NCBI RefSeq assembly: GCF_001590795.1
Contig: NZ_JXDL01000001.1
Location: 3,426,524-3,490,523, forward strand
Origin: Bradyrhizobium sp. AT1
Lineage (GTDB): Bacteria > Pseudomonadota > Alphaproteobacteria > Rhizobiales > Xanthobacteraceae
DNA length: 64,000 bases
Direction: 5' to 3'
Shown piece after piece: positions 45,508-53,998 of the stretch. Each line of letters begins with the position of its first letter. Within the stretch, counting starts at the first letter, position 1. A program made the position numbers and the translations under genes. The notes beneath the pieces are model-generated. The model was given only the letters and a program-made list of their open reading frames with translations. It searched no databases and was not told the origin of the DNA.

Positions 45508-46710
45508 TCAGTTCGTCTGCCGCGCGGGCGACGCGGAGAAACCGGACCGGCCTCCAAGGACGTTCCGCATCAGCCTGCCACCGGGGATTTCGACGTAGAG
45601 ATAAGTGAAGTGGGACACCGCCAGCACGGCTGCCAATGAGACCACGAGGTTCAGCGTGGCCGGCAAACCGGCGAAGACCGAATCGAGCGCGGCGATCCGC
45701 CCTGCCCCCACGGCTCGCACGAAATATTCGGCGAGCAGCACCACGAGCGCGTGCACCATATAGATCGAGTAGGAACGTTTGCCGAGCCAGACCAGCGGCT
45801 TCGCCACCAGCATCCGCGGCACCAGCAGCGCATCCGGAAAGGCCAGCAAGCTGCCGAGGAAGATCGCGAACGTCACGGGCGCGAGGAAGGTCGACGCAGG
45901 GCTGCTCTCCGCCAGGGAGACGAGAGCGATGCTGGCGATCATGGCGGCGAATTGCAGCATACCCTGCACGGCAGGGCCCGGCCTGGCCGGCAGACGATCG
46001 ACGATCCTGACCGTCAGCACGCCCAGAAAGAAACTCACGAAGCAGCGCAGGATGCCGAAGTCGGTCTGCAGCCCGAGGCTCCTCTTGTCGAGCACGAAGA
46101 TGATGAAGACCAGGCTTCCGACCGCAAGCGCGCCGCAGAGGACGTAGAACAACAACAGCGAACGCATGCGCTGGGCAAAGAGCACGATCAGGCCGAACAC
46201 CAGATAGGTGTAGAACTCGACGCTGATGCTCCAGCTCGGCGCATTCCAGCTGAGATAGTCGACGAACCCCATCGAATGCAGCAGCAGGACGTTGAGAACG
46301 AAGGAATAGGCATTGTTCACCTCAAACGCCGCCGGCGCAGCCACGACGACACCCGCCATGACCAGGCTGATCCGCAGGAGGCGAAACAGCAGATTTGCCA
46401 TCAGCATGACGATATGCAGCGGATAGACCCGCGCCAGGCGCCGCGCCATGAACTCGCGCAGCGAGAATCGCCCGAAATCGCCCTCGACGTAGCTGAGCGA
46501 CATGACGATCCCGCTGAGAACGAAGAACAGATCGACCAGCAGCCATGAGCTCCTGAAGAACGAGCAGTTGATCCACGCATTGTGCGGGAACGCCGCGAGG
46601 AACGTCGGCATCAGCAGGAGATGGTGGATCACCACCGATGTCGCGGCGATCCCCCGAATGCTGTCGAGCGGCAGAACATGCGCCTTCTCACGATGAACCA
46701 ACTCCGTCAC
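45508..46710 (-). CDS. Acyltransferase family 3 membrane protein
   Basis: 400 aa, first gene of the minus-strand operon acyltransferase-Wzy-acyltransferase-acyltransferase. The family pattern is LDSIRGIAATSVVIHHLLLMPTF, LLVDLFFVLSGIVMSLSYVEGD and REFMARRLARVYPLHIVMLM. The start is GTG at 46710. It faces the long divergent gap before the secreted protein and Wzc-like genes, so both sides are probably regulated from there. Confidence 0.9.
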   Translation of the reverse strand: MTELVHREKAHVLPLDSIRGIAATSVVIHHLLLMPTFLAAFPHNAWINCSFFRSSWLLVDLFFVLSGIVMSLSYVEGDFGRFSLREFMARRLARVYPLHIVMLMANLLFRLLRISLVMAGVVVAAPAAFEVNNAYSFVLNVLLLHSMGFVDYLSWNAPSWSISVEFYTYLVFGLIVLFAQRMRSLLLFYVLCGALAVGSLVFIIFVLDKRSLGLQTDFGILRCFVSFFLGVLTVRIVDRLPARPGPAVQGMLQFAAMIASIALVSLAESSPASTFLAPVTFAIFLGSLLAFPDALLVPRMLVAKPLVWLGKRSYSIYMVHALVVLLAEYFVRAVGAGRIAALDSVFAGLPATLNLVVSLAAVLAVSHFTYLYVEIPGGRLMRNVLGGRSGFSASPARQTN

Positions 46711-47088
46711 ATCAACATTCCCAACTATTGCATCGCAGCAGTGTGTATCAGGACTTGCACGTGTTCAATCGCTGCGATCTCGGACTCGCATTCGACGCAT
46801 GACGATCGACGATAATTTCAACGCTCGCAGTTCATTCGGACATGCGAGCGCCAAGTTCACGCCACTTTTTGCCTGAGACCGCCGTGCGTCGGCGCGCAAA
46901 TCAATTCGGGCGCGATGATCGCGAGTATTTGCGTGCAAAGTGTGCGCGAAATTCGACGCTGTTGCGATCAAGGCCAGCGCAACGACTCTGATTTTACTGC
47001 ATGCCGACGTCGCACATCTCGCACCGATAATTTTTCGCGGGCGGGAACTAATGACGAGCTGACCGCTTGTGTCGGTTTTGCGACGCGC

Positions 47089-47140
47089 GGTTGCAACATC
47101 CGAACGCGCAAACGCATGTTATGTTTTCAGGTTGCAACAT
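47089..47140. repeat. Two direct GGTTGCAACAT repeats, candidate operators
   Basis: GGTTGCAACAT occurs at 47089-47099 and at 47130-47140, 41 bp apart (about four DNA turns). Its centre GTTGCAAC is a perfect palindrome. Partial matches (TTGCAAC) are at about 47187 and 47300. The arrangement looks like a pair of sites for a dimeric regulator. Confidence 0.6.
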
Positions 47141-47284
47141 TCCTAGGCGCGCGATGCCGATCTCGCATGCATTGCATCTCCTCGTTTTGCAACCGATCGA
47201 AAAGCAGGCAATGCATCTGTTGTCGTCGATCACGCGCACGACTTTTGCGTCGCACAAAAATTGACACAGTTACCTGCCAGGTTT

Positions 47285-47310
47285 CGCCTGTTCTCCTATT
47301 GCAACAGGCG
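47285..47310. promoter_or_regulatory. Inverted repeat upstream of the secreted-protein gene
   Basis: CGCCTGTT (47285-47292) and AACAGGCG (47303-47310) form a perfect 8-bp inverted repeat with a 10-nt centre, ending 17 nt before the ATG at 47328. It could be an operator or an mRNA hairpin near the ribosome site (GAGGAAGAAGGGA). Confidence 0.55.
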
Positions 47311-47327
47311 AGGAAGAAGGGACACGG

Positions 47328-47894
47328 ATGGGCTGCGGACCAACAATTCGTCATGCAAGGCCACGATGGCTAGCGATCGTCTTGGCAGCTTCTGCCTTGA
47401 TCGTGGCGAGCATCGGAGCTTGCCGCGCCCAGTGCGTCGAATTTTCGGATCGTGCCTCGCAGCTCGAACTCGACACGTTCGTGAAATCGCCCTCCTCGCT
47501 CCTGGAGCGGCTGCGCAATGACAAGGACAAGCTGAGATTTCGGCTCGCTACCTACATCGCCACGAACCCGTCGGTGTTGCCGTCCGTGCAGACGCTCATC
47601 TCGGCCTCGGCTTCGAGCGATCGTTCGGCCATCGGCGCCGCGCTGAGAATTGCGGAAGGACGATGCACGTCGACGAAGCCTGACGCCGCGCGCAAGATCA
47701 GGGATTTCACGCAGCGGATCGGTGATCTCAACGTGCAAGCGGGTTATTCCGCCGCAGGAGAGGACACCTCGGGCGTCCAGCTTCAATCGCAAGACAAGAG
47801 CAAGGCGCAACCGGCCCGAGGCGGGGCCCTGCTCGACGGCGAATGGAAGACCAAGCTCGCCAACCCATTCAAGCCCGTCCCCCTTCCGAACTGA
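47328..47894 (+). CDS. Exported hypothetical protein next to the Wzc-like gene
   Basis: 188 aa. A signal peptide or membrane anchor (RWLAIVLAASALIVASIGACRAQ) ends near residue 35; a Cys near the cleavage site could make it a lipoprotein, though the box is not standard. The mature part (SDRASQLELDTFVKSPSSLLERLRNDKDKLRFRLATYIATNPSVLPSV) is helical and charged; the tail is Pro/Lys-rich. I do not recognise the family. A strong purine-rich ribosome site precedes it and the Wzc-like gene follows after 32 nt, so it probably helps polysaccharide export. Confidence 0.8.
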   Translation: MGCGPTIRHARPRWLAIVLAASALIVASIGACRAQCVEFSDRASQLELDTFVKSPSSLLERLRNDKDKLRFRLATYIATNPSVLPSVQTLISASASSDRSAIGAALRIAEGRCTSTKPDAARKIRDFTQRIGDLNVQAGYSAAGEDTSGVQLQSQDKSKAQPARGGALLDGEWKTKLANPFKPVPLPN

Positions 47895-47926
47895 TCAGCG
47901 ATCGTCAAAAGGCAGCGAATTAGACA

Positions 47927-50158
47927 ATGTATCAGCCCAGAGAACATTTCCAGTCGGGACACAGATTCGGCATCGAGTTCGGCGGGGCCGTCCTCAGCTT
48001 CGAGCGCGTGGCCGACGTCCTGCGCCGGCAGTGGCCGATCATCGCGGCGTGCACGGGAGCTGCACTGGCTCTGGTGCTCGTCTATCTGGTGACGGCGCAA
48101 CCGATGTATACGGCGAATGCCCGTATCATGATGGATACGCGTCAGGCGCAGGTGCTGGACAAGGACAGCAACGCCAGCAGCGCCCTCATCGATACCGGCT
48201 ACGTCGACAGCCAGGTCGAAGTCATTAATTCGGACGACCTGATTCTCTCGGTGGTCCGTCGCCTGAAGCTGACGGACGATCCGGAGTTCAATGGCTCCAA
48301 CCCGGGCCTGCTGTCCATCGTCCTAGGCAAGGTCATGTCGCTGTTCAGCTCCGGCGAGCCTGCGTCCCAGGAGCGTCTCGAGCACGCCGTGGTCGAGCAG
48401 GTTCAGAAGAACCTGAGAACGGAACGCATCCTGACGACGTATGTCTTGTCGATGAACTATCGCTCCAGAAGCCCTGACAAGGCCGCCAAGATCGTCAACG
48501 CCATCGCCAATGCCTACCTCGTCGGCGCCCTGGAAGCCAAATATCAGTCCACCAAGCGGGCAACCGAATGGCTTCAGCAGCGCAGCATCGAGCTGAGCGA
48601 GCAGGCAACGGCCAGCGACCGCGCCGTGCAAACCTTCAAGGCCGAGAACAACATCGTCGGAACCAGCCGCGGCCTGATGTCCGAGCAGCAATTGTCGGAC
48701 CTGAACACGCAGCTGGTTCAAGCGCGAGCGGCGACGGCCGAAGCCAAGGCTCGTCTCGACCGAATCAACGCGATCTCCGACCAGGATGTTGCGCAATCGA
48801 CCGTGACAGACGCTCTCAACAACTCGGTCATCACCCGCCTGCGCGCCCAATATCTCGACCTTCAGGCGCAATATGCGGATTGGTCGCGGCGCTATGGCAA
48901 GCAGCATCTTGCGGCGGTCAATCTGGCCAACAAGATGGAGGAGCTGCGCAAGAACATCGCCGACGAGCTGCATCGGATCGGAGATGCCTATCGCAGCGAC
49001 TATGAGATCGCAAAGAGCCGGGAGGCATCGCTCGAGAAAAGCGTGAAGGAACTCGTCGCCCAGGCCGGCGATAGCGGCCAGGCCGCAGTCAAGCTGCGCG
49101 ATCTCGAAAGCGCCGCCGACACCTATCGCAACCTCTACAACAACTTCCTCGAGAAGCTGCAAAGCGCGACGCAGAATCAGAGCTTCCCGCTCAGCGAGGC
49201 GCGCCTCATCAGCACCGCCACCAAGCCGGATCGCAAGAGTTCGCCGCGCACGGTCCTGGCGCTTGTCGGAGGTCTCGTCGGCGGCCTCTGCCTCGGCTTC
49301 GGCGTCGCATTTGGCCGTGAAATGCTCAGCGACGTCTTGCGGACCCCCGCCGAGGTCGAGGAGGAGCTCGGCGTCAAGTGCCTCGGCGTCCTGCCGGATA
49401 TTCGACCGCCGACGGCGGCCGGCGCGCTGCTTTCGACGTCAGGCAAGACAGACTCACCCGATCTGTCCCGCTACGTCGTCGATCATCCATTCTCGCGGTT
49501 CGCCGAGACCTTGCGCAACATCAAGGTGTCGATCGATGTTGCGCGCCTGACCCGCGAGATCAAGGTGATCGGCATCGTGTCCTCCCTTCCCAAGGAAGGA
49601 AAGACGACGGTGGCGGCCAACTTCGCGCAGTTGATCGCCCTCACCGGGCATCGCACGGTCCTGATCGACGGCGATCTGCACACGCGTTCGCTGACCCGGG
49701 AACTCGCGCCCAACGCCAAGAGCGGCCTGGTGGAGGCCCTCGCCGACCCCGCGAGCCTCGGCTACCACGTGCAGCGAAGCAAGGAGACGGGACTGGATTT
49801 CCTGCCGTCCGTCGTGGCCTCCCGCATGGTCAATTCGGCCGACGTCATCGGGTCGAAGGCGATGGCCGAGCTGCTCAAGGTGCTGCGAGAGCACTATGAA
49901 TACATCGTGATCGATCTTGCCCCGGTGATGCCGGTGGCGGATTCCAAGGCAGTCAGCCTCCTGATCGACGCCATGGTCTACGTGATCGAATGGGGACAGA
50001 CGACACGAAGTGCGCTTCAGGAATCGGTTTCCGGGTCGGAAGTGCTCCAGAAGAAGCTGCTCGGCGCCGTGCTCAACCGCGCCAACCCGAAGATGCTCAA
50101 GCGCATCGAGGCGTACAAGGGCAAGCACCACAACAGCTATTACGTCGAGCATGCCTAG
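47927..50158 (+). CDS. Wzz/Wzc-type polysaccharide co-polymerase with tyrosine-kinase domain (ExoP-like)
   Basis: 743 aa. The first membrane helix is at ~37-57 and the second at ~441-463. Between them lies the long periplasmic Wzz domain with coiled coils. The cytoplasmic BY-kinase has Walker A SSLPKEGKTT (552-561), Walker A' TVLIDGDL (577-584) and a Walker-B-like YIVIDLAPV. The tail EAYKGKHHNSYYVEHA has only three tyrosines, fewer than E. coli Wzc, so phosphorylation control may be simpler. Such proteins set chain length and connect the polymerase to the exporter. An intrinsic terminator follows the gene. Confidence 0.93.
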   Translation: MYQPREHFQSGHRFGIEFGGAVLSFERVADVLRRQWPIIAACTGAALALVLVYLVTAQPMYTANARIMMDTRQAQVLDKDSNASSALIDTGYVDSQVEVINSDDLILSVVRRLKLTDDPEFNGSNPGLLSIVLGKVMSLFSSGEPASQERLEHAVVEQVQKNLRTERILTTYVLSMNYRSRSPDKAAKIVNAIANAYLVGALEAKYQSTKRATEWLQQRSIELSEQATASDRAVQTFKAENNIVGTSRGLMSEQQLSDLNTQLVQARAATAEAKARLDRINAISDQDVAQSTVTDALNNSVITRLRAQYLDLQAQYADWSRRYGKQHLAAVNLANKMEELRKNIADELHRIGDAYRSDYEIAKSREASLEKSVKELVAQAGDSGQAAVKLRDLESAADTYRNLYNNFLEKLQSATQNQSFPLSEARLISTATKPDRKSSPRTVLALVGGLVGGLCLGFGVAFGREMLSDVLRTPAEVEEELGVKCLGVLPDIRPPTAAGALLSTSGKTDSPDLSRYVVDHPFSRFAETLRNIKVSIDVARLTREIKVIGIVSSLPKEGKTTVAANFAQLIALTGHRTVLIDGDLHTRSLTRELAPNAKSGLVEALADPASLGYHVQRSKETGLDFLPSVVASRMVNSADVIGSKAMAELLKVLREHYEYIVIDLAPVMPVADSKAVSLLIDAMVYVIEWGQTTRSALQESVSGSEVLQKKLLGAVLNRANPKMLKRIEAYKGKHHNSYYVEHA

Positions 50159-50193
50159 ACGGCGCGCCCTGCGCCCAGAACTGTAACGACCTC

Positions 50194-50226
50194 AGGCCCG
50201 CTGCCAATTTCGCAGCGGGCCTTTTT
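50194..50226 (+). terminator. Intrinsic terminator after the Wzc-like gene
   Basis: A perfect 11-bp stem, AGGCCCGCTGC (50194-50204) with GCAGCGGGCCT (50212-50222), with a 7-nt loop and a run of Ts (50222-50226). The clearest Rho-independent terminator in the window. Confidence 0.92.
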
Positions 50227-50561
50227 CGTATCTTCCTTTTTCGTGTCTTGCGGAACTGTCGCTGAGAGGCGATCACTGCGCCTTCGCGCACGAAGCCGGG
50301 GATTGCGCCACGCGTACCGGAGGCTGAGGCCTCCGTATTCGTCCGGAATCCACAACTTGCAGTTATTGCTCTAGCCAAAAGCAAGGATTGACGAAGGCGG
50401 TGGTCCTGAGGACAGTACGCCAATTGGCAATCATCTCTCGATAAGACGAGACAATCCGGTCTTCGATGCTTCAAAATGCCGAAACTTTGGGCATCTTTCT
50501 TTCTGAGTTCCCTGAGGCTAACCTCGGCTCATATTTGTAGTTCTTTTCCGGCGGGCTCGGA
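50227..50561. other. Intergenic region
   Basis: About 335 bp with no supported gene. It contains a small perfect hairpin CGGAGGC-TGAG-GCCTCCG (50318-50335). I see no promoter I would defend. Confidence 0.55.
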
Positions 50562-50849
50562 ATGCTGATCGTCCTGACGATTTTGACTATTTGGGTCCTG
50601 CTCAACATCCTGTTCGTGTTGATCGTGGTTCCCCCACGCAAATCGCGTCCGCAGCCGATGGCGACGACGCTTGCACCTGCGCCTATCGACCCCAGCCAAC
50701 GGGACATCGAGCAGGACGAACCCTTCTCGATCCGTCATGTCATCGCCTCCGTCGCGATGGGGGCCTTTTTCGTGCTGGTGCCGCCGTTGCTCGCGTTACG
50801 CGATGCGATCATGCGGCTGTTCGGAAGGTCGTCGCGCGACGGAACCTGA
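50562..50849 (+). CDS. Small membrane protein, 95 aa, convergent with the initiating transferase
   Basis: Two hydrophobic helices, MLIVLTILTIWVLLNILFVLIVV (1-23) and IASVAMGAFFVLVPPLLALRDAIM (~61-84), are separated by a charged, proline-rich loop. I do not recognise it. The ribosome site is weak (GCGGGCTCGG before the ATG). Its stop is 37 bp from that of the sugar-phosphate transferase gene. It may be a membrane accessory of the polysaccharide machinery, but that is context only. Confidence 0.65.
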   Translation: MLIVLTILTIWVLLNILFVLIVVPPRKSRPQPMATTLAPAPIDPSQRDIEQDEPFSIRHVIASVAMGAFFVLVPPLLALRDAIMRLFGRSSRDGT

Positions 50850-50886
50850 TCGCTCGAGCCTGCGGTTCCGGATCGGCATCGCGCAG

Positions 50887-52317
50887 CTAATAGGCTTCCT
50901 GGAACATCACTGCGGATGCGGTGCGGGCCATGATCTTCAGATCGAGCCAGATGCTCCAGTTGCTGACGTACCAGACGTCGTACTCGACCCGCTTCTCCAT
51001 CAGGTCGATAGTCGGGGTCTCACCCCTGAACCCGTTCACCTGCGCCCAGCCCGTCAGGCCCGGCTTCATGTGGTGCCGGTAGACGTATTTGCTGATGAGC
51101 TCGTCATAGTAATTGTCATGGGCCAGCGCGTGCGGACGCGGCCCGACCAGTGACATATCCCCGCGCAGCACGTTCCAGAGCTGCGGCAATTCGTCAATGC
51201 TGGTCATGCGAAGGAAGCGACCGATCTTGGTGACGCGGGCATCCCGCTTGGTCGCCTGGGCAATCGTTTCGCCGTTCTCGGAAACGGTCATGCTTCGGAA
51301 CTTCCAGATCTCGAACGGCCTGCCGTTGAAGCCACGGCGCGACTGCCGGAATATCACGGACCCCGGGGAATCGAGCTTGATCAGCACCGCAACGGTCAGC
51401 AGCAGCGGCGTCAGTATCACCAGCGCGAATGCGGCCACGCCAACGTCGAGGCAGCGCTTCTGCAGTCGTTCGAGAATCGTGAGAGGCGGCCGCTGGATTT
51501 CGACCGCGACGGTTCCACTGACCGGCAGAAACGGACGGGCCACGAGATCCGCGACCGGATCGTCCGGCAACAGGCGTATCGGCTGTGGGACTGCGCGCAA
51601 ATACGGACTCAGCTTGCGGAGCATCGGCAGCTCGTTCCAGTCGATCGCAAGCAGGTATTCGTCGACGTCGGCCGAGCGCGACTGACGGATCACGTCGCGG
51701 ATCTGCCGCTCCCATTGGCCGTCGTCCCGATCGGCGCCGAGCACGAAATGGCGCATGACATCGAAGCCGTTCCTCCGCAGGTCCTTGAAGCGGCTGGAGG
51801 TGAAATCGAGCGGCTTGAGGCTGAGCAGGATGACCTTGCGATCGACCAGCCGGCTTCTCGCAAAGCTCGTGCCGAACACCGCCTGCCAGACGAAGCGGAG
51901 ACTGATCAAGCCAAGTCCGCCGATCACGGCGAACACGATGACGGTGCCGCGGGACAGATTATCCGTCGATTTCAACAGGAAGGCCGCAACGGCGAGGATC
52001 GTCAGCGACGTCAGCCAGATAAACACCGCCTTTCGAAGTTGCCACACGACGTTGAGCAGGCGGTGCGTGGCATAGACGTCCCGGAAATAGGCGACCGCGA
52101 CGAACACCACGCCGACGAACAACCCCGCTCCCACCGAAGCCCCATCGGTGGGCGAGGCGACGGCAGCGCCGTACAGCGAAGCCCCGGCGGCGTAGCTCAA
52201 CAAGATCAGCAGAAAGTCAGCAGCCATGACGACGATCTGAAATGGCCTCTGAAGAGAGCTGCCGCGCGTCGACGAAAGCGTGTGAGCGTTTTCAGAACCA
52301 TAAGTTGCAACGGCCAT
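50887..52317 (-). CDS. Polyprenyl glycosylphosphotransferase that initiates the polysaccharide (WcaJ/PssY-like)
   Basis: 476 aa. Four or five N-terminal helices and a CoA-binding-like middle lead to the C-terminal bacterial sugar-transferase domain: KRCLDVGVAAFALVILTPLLL, GSVIFRQSRRGFNGRPFEIWKFRSM and SIDELPQLWNVLRGDMSLVGPRPHA, ending in GLTGWAQVNGFRGET. It transfers a hexose 1-phosphate (commonly glucose) to undecaprenyl phosphate, the first step of repeat-unit assembly. I chose the ATG at 52317 because AGAGG lies 5 nt upstream; an in-frame extension of 44 residues to 52449 looks non-coding. Confidence 0.94.
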   Translation of the reverse strand: MAVATYGSENAHTLSSTRGSSLQRPFQIVVMAADFLLILLSYAAGASLYGAAVASPTDGASVGAGLFVGVVFVAVAYFRDVYATHRLLNVVWQLRKAVFIWLTSLTILAVAAFLLKSTDNLSRGTVIVFAVIGGLGLISLRFVWQAVFGTSFARSRLVDRKVILLSLKPLDFTSSRFKDLRRNGFDVMRHFVLGADRDDGQWERQIRDVIRQSRSADVDEYLLAIDWNELPMLRKLSPYLRAVPQPIRLLPDDPVADLVARPFLPVSGTVAVEIQRPPLTILERLQKRCLDVGVAAFALVILTPLLLTVAVLIKLDSPGSVIFRQSRRGFNGRPFEIWKFRSMTVSENGETIAQATKRDARVTKIGRFLRMTSIDELPQLWNVLRGDMSLVGPRPHALAHDNYYDELISKYVYRHHMKPGLTGWAQVNGFRGETPTIDLMEKRVEYDVWYVSNWSIWLDLKIMARTASAVMFQEAY

Positions 52318-52913
52318 TCGAACCTCTGTCAATCGAGAGAGTGCGTGACGCTCATCGTGATGCTGAAGACTCGTCAACTTCCCCGCACGGAAAGTGTTGT
52401 TTGATCGCAGCGAGATTGTGGCGCTGCACGCAAAACTTTTGCGGCGCACGGATGATGCGCGATGTTGAAATGCGCAGCGAAATTCGGCGCGCTGAAAATC
52501 TCGTCACAGTGATGACATACGAGCGAACGCGTTGCCCTATTTTGAATCAAGTTCCACATCCTAAGAGTTGGTTGATCGTCGCGCGGAGCGACTCCTCGCT
52601 CATCTTTCAGGCATGCAATCGATCGATGACGCGCGATGAATCATTTGCGAGAATTCCGACAGATTGCTATCTGGGCGTGCGTAGCGATATTCGTCAGGCA
52701 TGCATCTTTGCCGCGCTCTCGCCTTCAGCGATGCATTCGCGCGGGCCGATCGCTCGCGCTGTCCGTCGACGAGGGGTGGGCAAAAATTTCCGCGCCCTTC
52801 TTTTGGCGTGATCGAGCCGGAGAACAGGGACGCTCCGTCGCCGAATGGGATGGGAGCCCTCCGGTGCCGGCGACTTGGGGAAAGTTTTTCGACGACCCGA
52901 TCGATTGAGCCCC
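52318..52913. promoter_or_regulatory. Long divergent gap upstream of the initiating transferase
   Basis: Nearly 600 bp between the sugar-phosphate transferase (minus) and the phosphatase (plus). Base composition and short words resemble those of the gap at 46711-47327, and AACTTTTGCGGCGCAC (52434-52449) matches GACTTTTGCGTCGCAC (47241-47256) in that gap at 14 of 16 positions. The word TCAGGCATGCA occurs twice (near 52607 and 52695). No convincing gene is present. Confidence 0.6.
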
Positions 52914-53651
52914 ATGATATCTCTCGCCCGACCACGCCCGCCCGCCCCCAAGCCGCAATTGCCGGAGGGAGTTCGCATCTATGCGATCTCCGACATCCAC
53001 GGATGCGCGCATCTGCTCCAGCCCATGTTGCGGGTGATCGACGCCGACGTTGCCCGCAGCCGGCCGCGCTATGCGATCGAGGTCTTCATGGGGGATTACA
53101 TCGATCGCGGCCCGGATACGCGCGCAACGCTCGACGTCCTGGTCGAACGGAGCCGGCGGGGCAACGCAGTCTTCCTCAAGGGAAACCACGAGGCATTTCT
53201 CGTGAGGGTGTTCGAAGATCCCTCATTGTTCGAGGATTGGATTGCATTCGGTGGGACCCAGACGCTGATGTCCTACGGGCTCGCCCCACCGAACCTGAAG
53301 CGGGACGATCCGGCATCGATATTGCGCGATTTGATTCGGGCAATGCCGACCCCACATCTGGAATTCCTGGACAATTTGCGGTTGAGCTTCAGTTGCGGAG
53401 ACTTCTTCTTCGTCCACGCTGGCGTTCGCCCGGGCGTTCCGCTGGCCGAACAAACGGAGCGCGACCTGCTCTGGATTCGCGAAGAGTTCCTGCGGAGCGA
53501 GGAGCAGTTCGACAAATATATCGTGCATGGTCATACGCCGGTCCGCAGCGCCGAATTCCTGGCGAACCGCGTCAACATCGACACCGGCGCCTATGCGACC
53601 GGCAATCTCACCCTGATGAGCATCCAGGGAAGCCGCATGCTCGCGGTGTAA
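52914..53651 (+). CDS. PPP-type metallophosphatase (serine/threonine protein phosphatase 1 family)
   Basis: 245 aa. Binuclear metal motifs are intact: ISDIHG (Asp27, His29), GDYIDRGP (60-67), KGNHE (~89-93), HAGVRPG and VHGHTP. Bacterial members act as protein or diadenosine-tetraphosphate phosphatases. Next to a tyrosine autokinase and the initiating transferase it could oppose phosphorylation of locus proteins, but PPP enzymes usually act on Ser/Thr, so this is a guess. The ATG at 52914 fits the family start. Confidence 0.85.
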   Translation: MISLARPRPPAPKPQLPEGVRIYAISDIHGCAHLLQPMLRVIDADVARSRPRYAIEVFMGDYIDRGPDTRATLDVLVERSRRGNAVFLKGNHEAFLVRVFEDPSLFEDWIAFGGTQTLMSYGLAPPNLKRDDPASILRDLIRAMPTPHLEFLDNLRLSFSCGDFFFVHAGVRPGVPLAEQTERDLLWIREEFLRSEEQFDKYIVHGHTPVRSAEFLANRVNIDTGAYATGNLTLMSIQGSRMLAV

Positions 53652-53731
53652 GGTGGCGACGATCGCCTGCCACTGACGCGCGAGGCGGGCATCGCAAGGG
53701 CGGCCGGGTGAATCGGCAACCGGTTCAAACC

Positions 53732-53998
53732 CTAGTTGAGCAACGGCGCTTTCTCCGGCCGCGCACGCGTCTGCGCCATCCAGTCGCTCCAGGCTCGTTC
53801 GTGCTTGATGTAGAGTTCCACCCAACGTTCGCCGTGCTGGGCCTGACGAATGCGCGCCGCTTCGCCCAGCAAGTCGGTGTCCGGCTTGTCCAGTGTTTCG
53901 AACTCGATGGTCTCCGAGATCGTCAGACCAACGAGCACGCGCTGTCCGGCGCCATCCACGATGTAGCGTCGCGGAGCGTCCTTCTTGGGCTCGCTCAT
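53732..53998 (-). CDS. Hypothetical protein, 88 aa
   Basis: Reads MSEPKKDAPRRYIVDGAGQRVLVGLTISETIEFETLD, then a helical charged half ending ARPEKAPLLN. It is a small soluble protein, not recognised, though it looks conserved-like (short strand part, then amphipathic helix). The ATG at 53998 with GGGG about 9 nt upstream is preferred; an ATG at 54055 would add 19 residues. It is convergent with the phosphatase gene. Confidence 0.7.
   Translation of the reverse strand: MSEPKKDAPRRYIVDGAGQRVLVGLTISETIEFETLDKPDTDLLGEAARIRQAQHGERWVELYIKHERAWSDWMAQTRARPEKAPLLN

Larger units (their letters stand above)
46711..47327. promoter_or_regulatory. Long divergent regulatory region of the polysaccharide locus
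   Basis: 617 bp between the acyltransferase-Wzy operon (minus) and the secreted-protein/Wzc genes (plus), without a gene. It is rich in short words such as TTGCAAC, GCATGC and TTTGCG. A perfect TTGACA (47262-47267) occurs near the plus-strand side, but no good -10 follows at 16-18 bp. An inverted repeat CGCCTGTT-N10-AACAGGCG (47285-47310) stands just before the first plus-strand gene. GGTTGCAACAT occurs twice (see repeat). The density of motifs suggests complex control of the operons on both sides. Confidence 0.65.
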
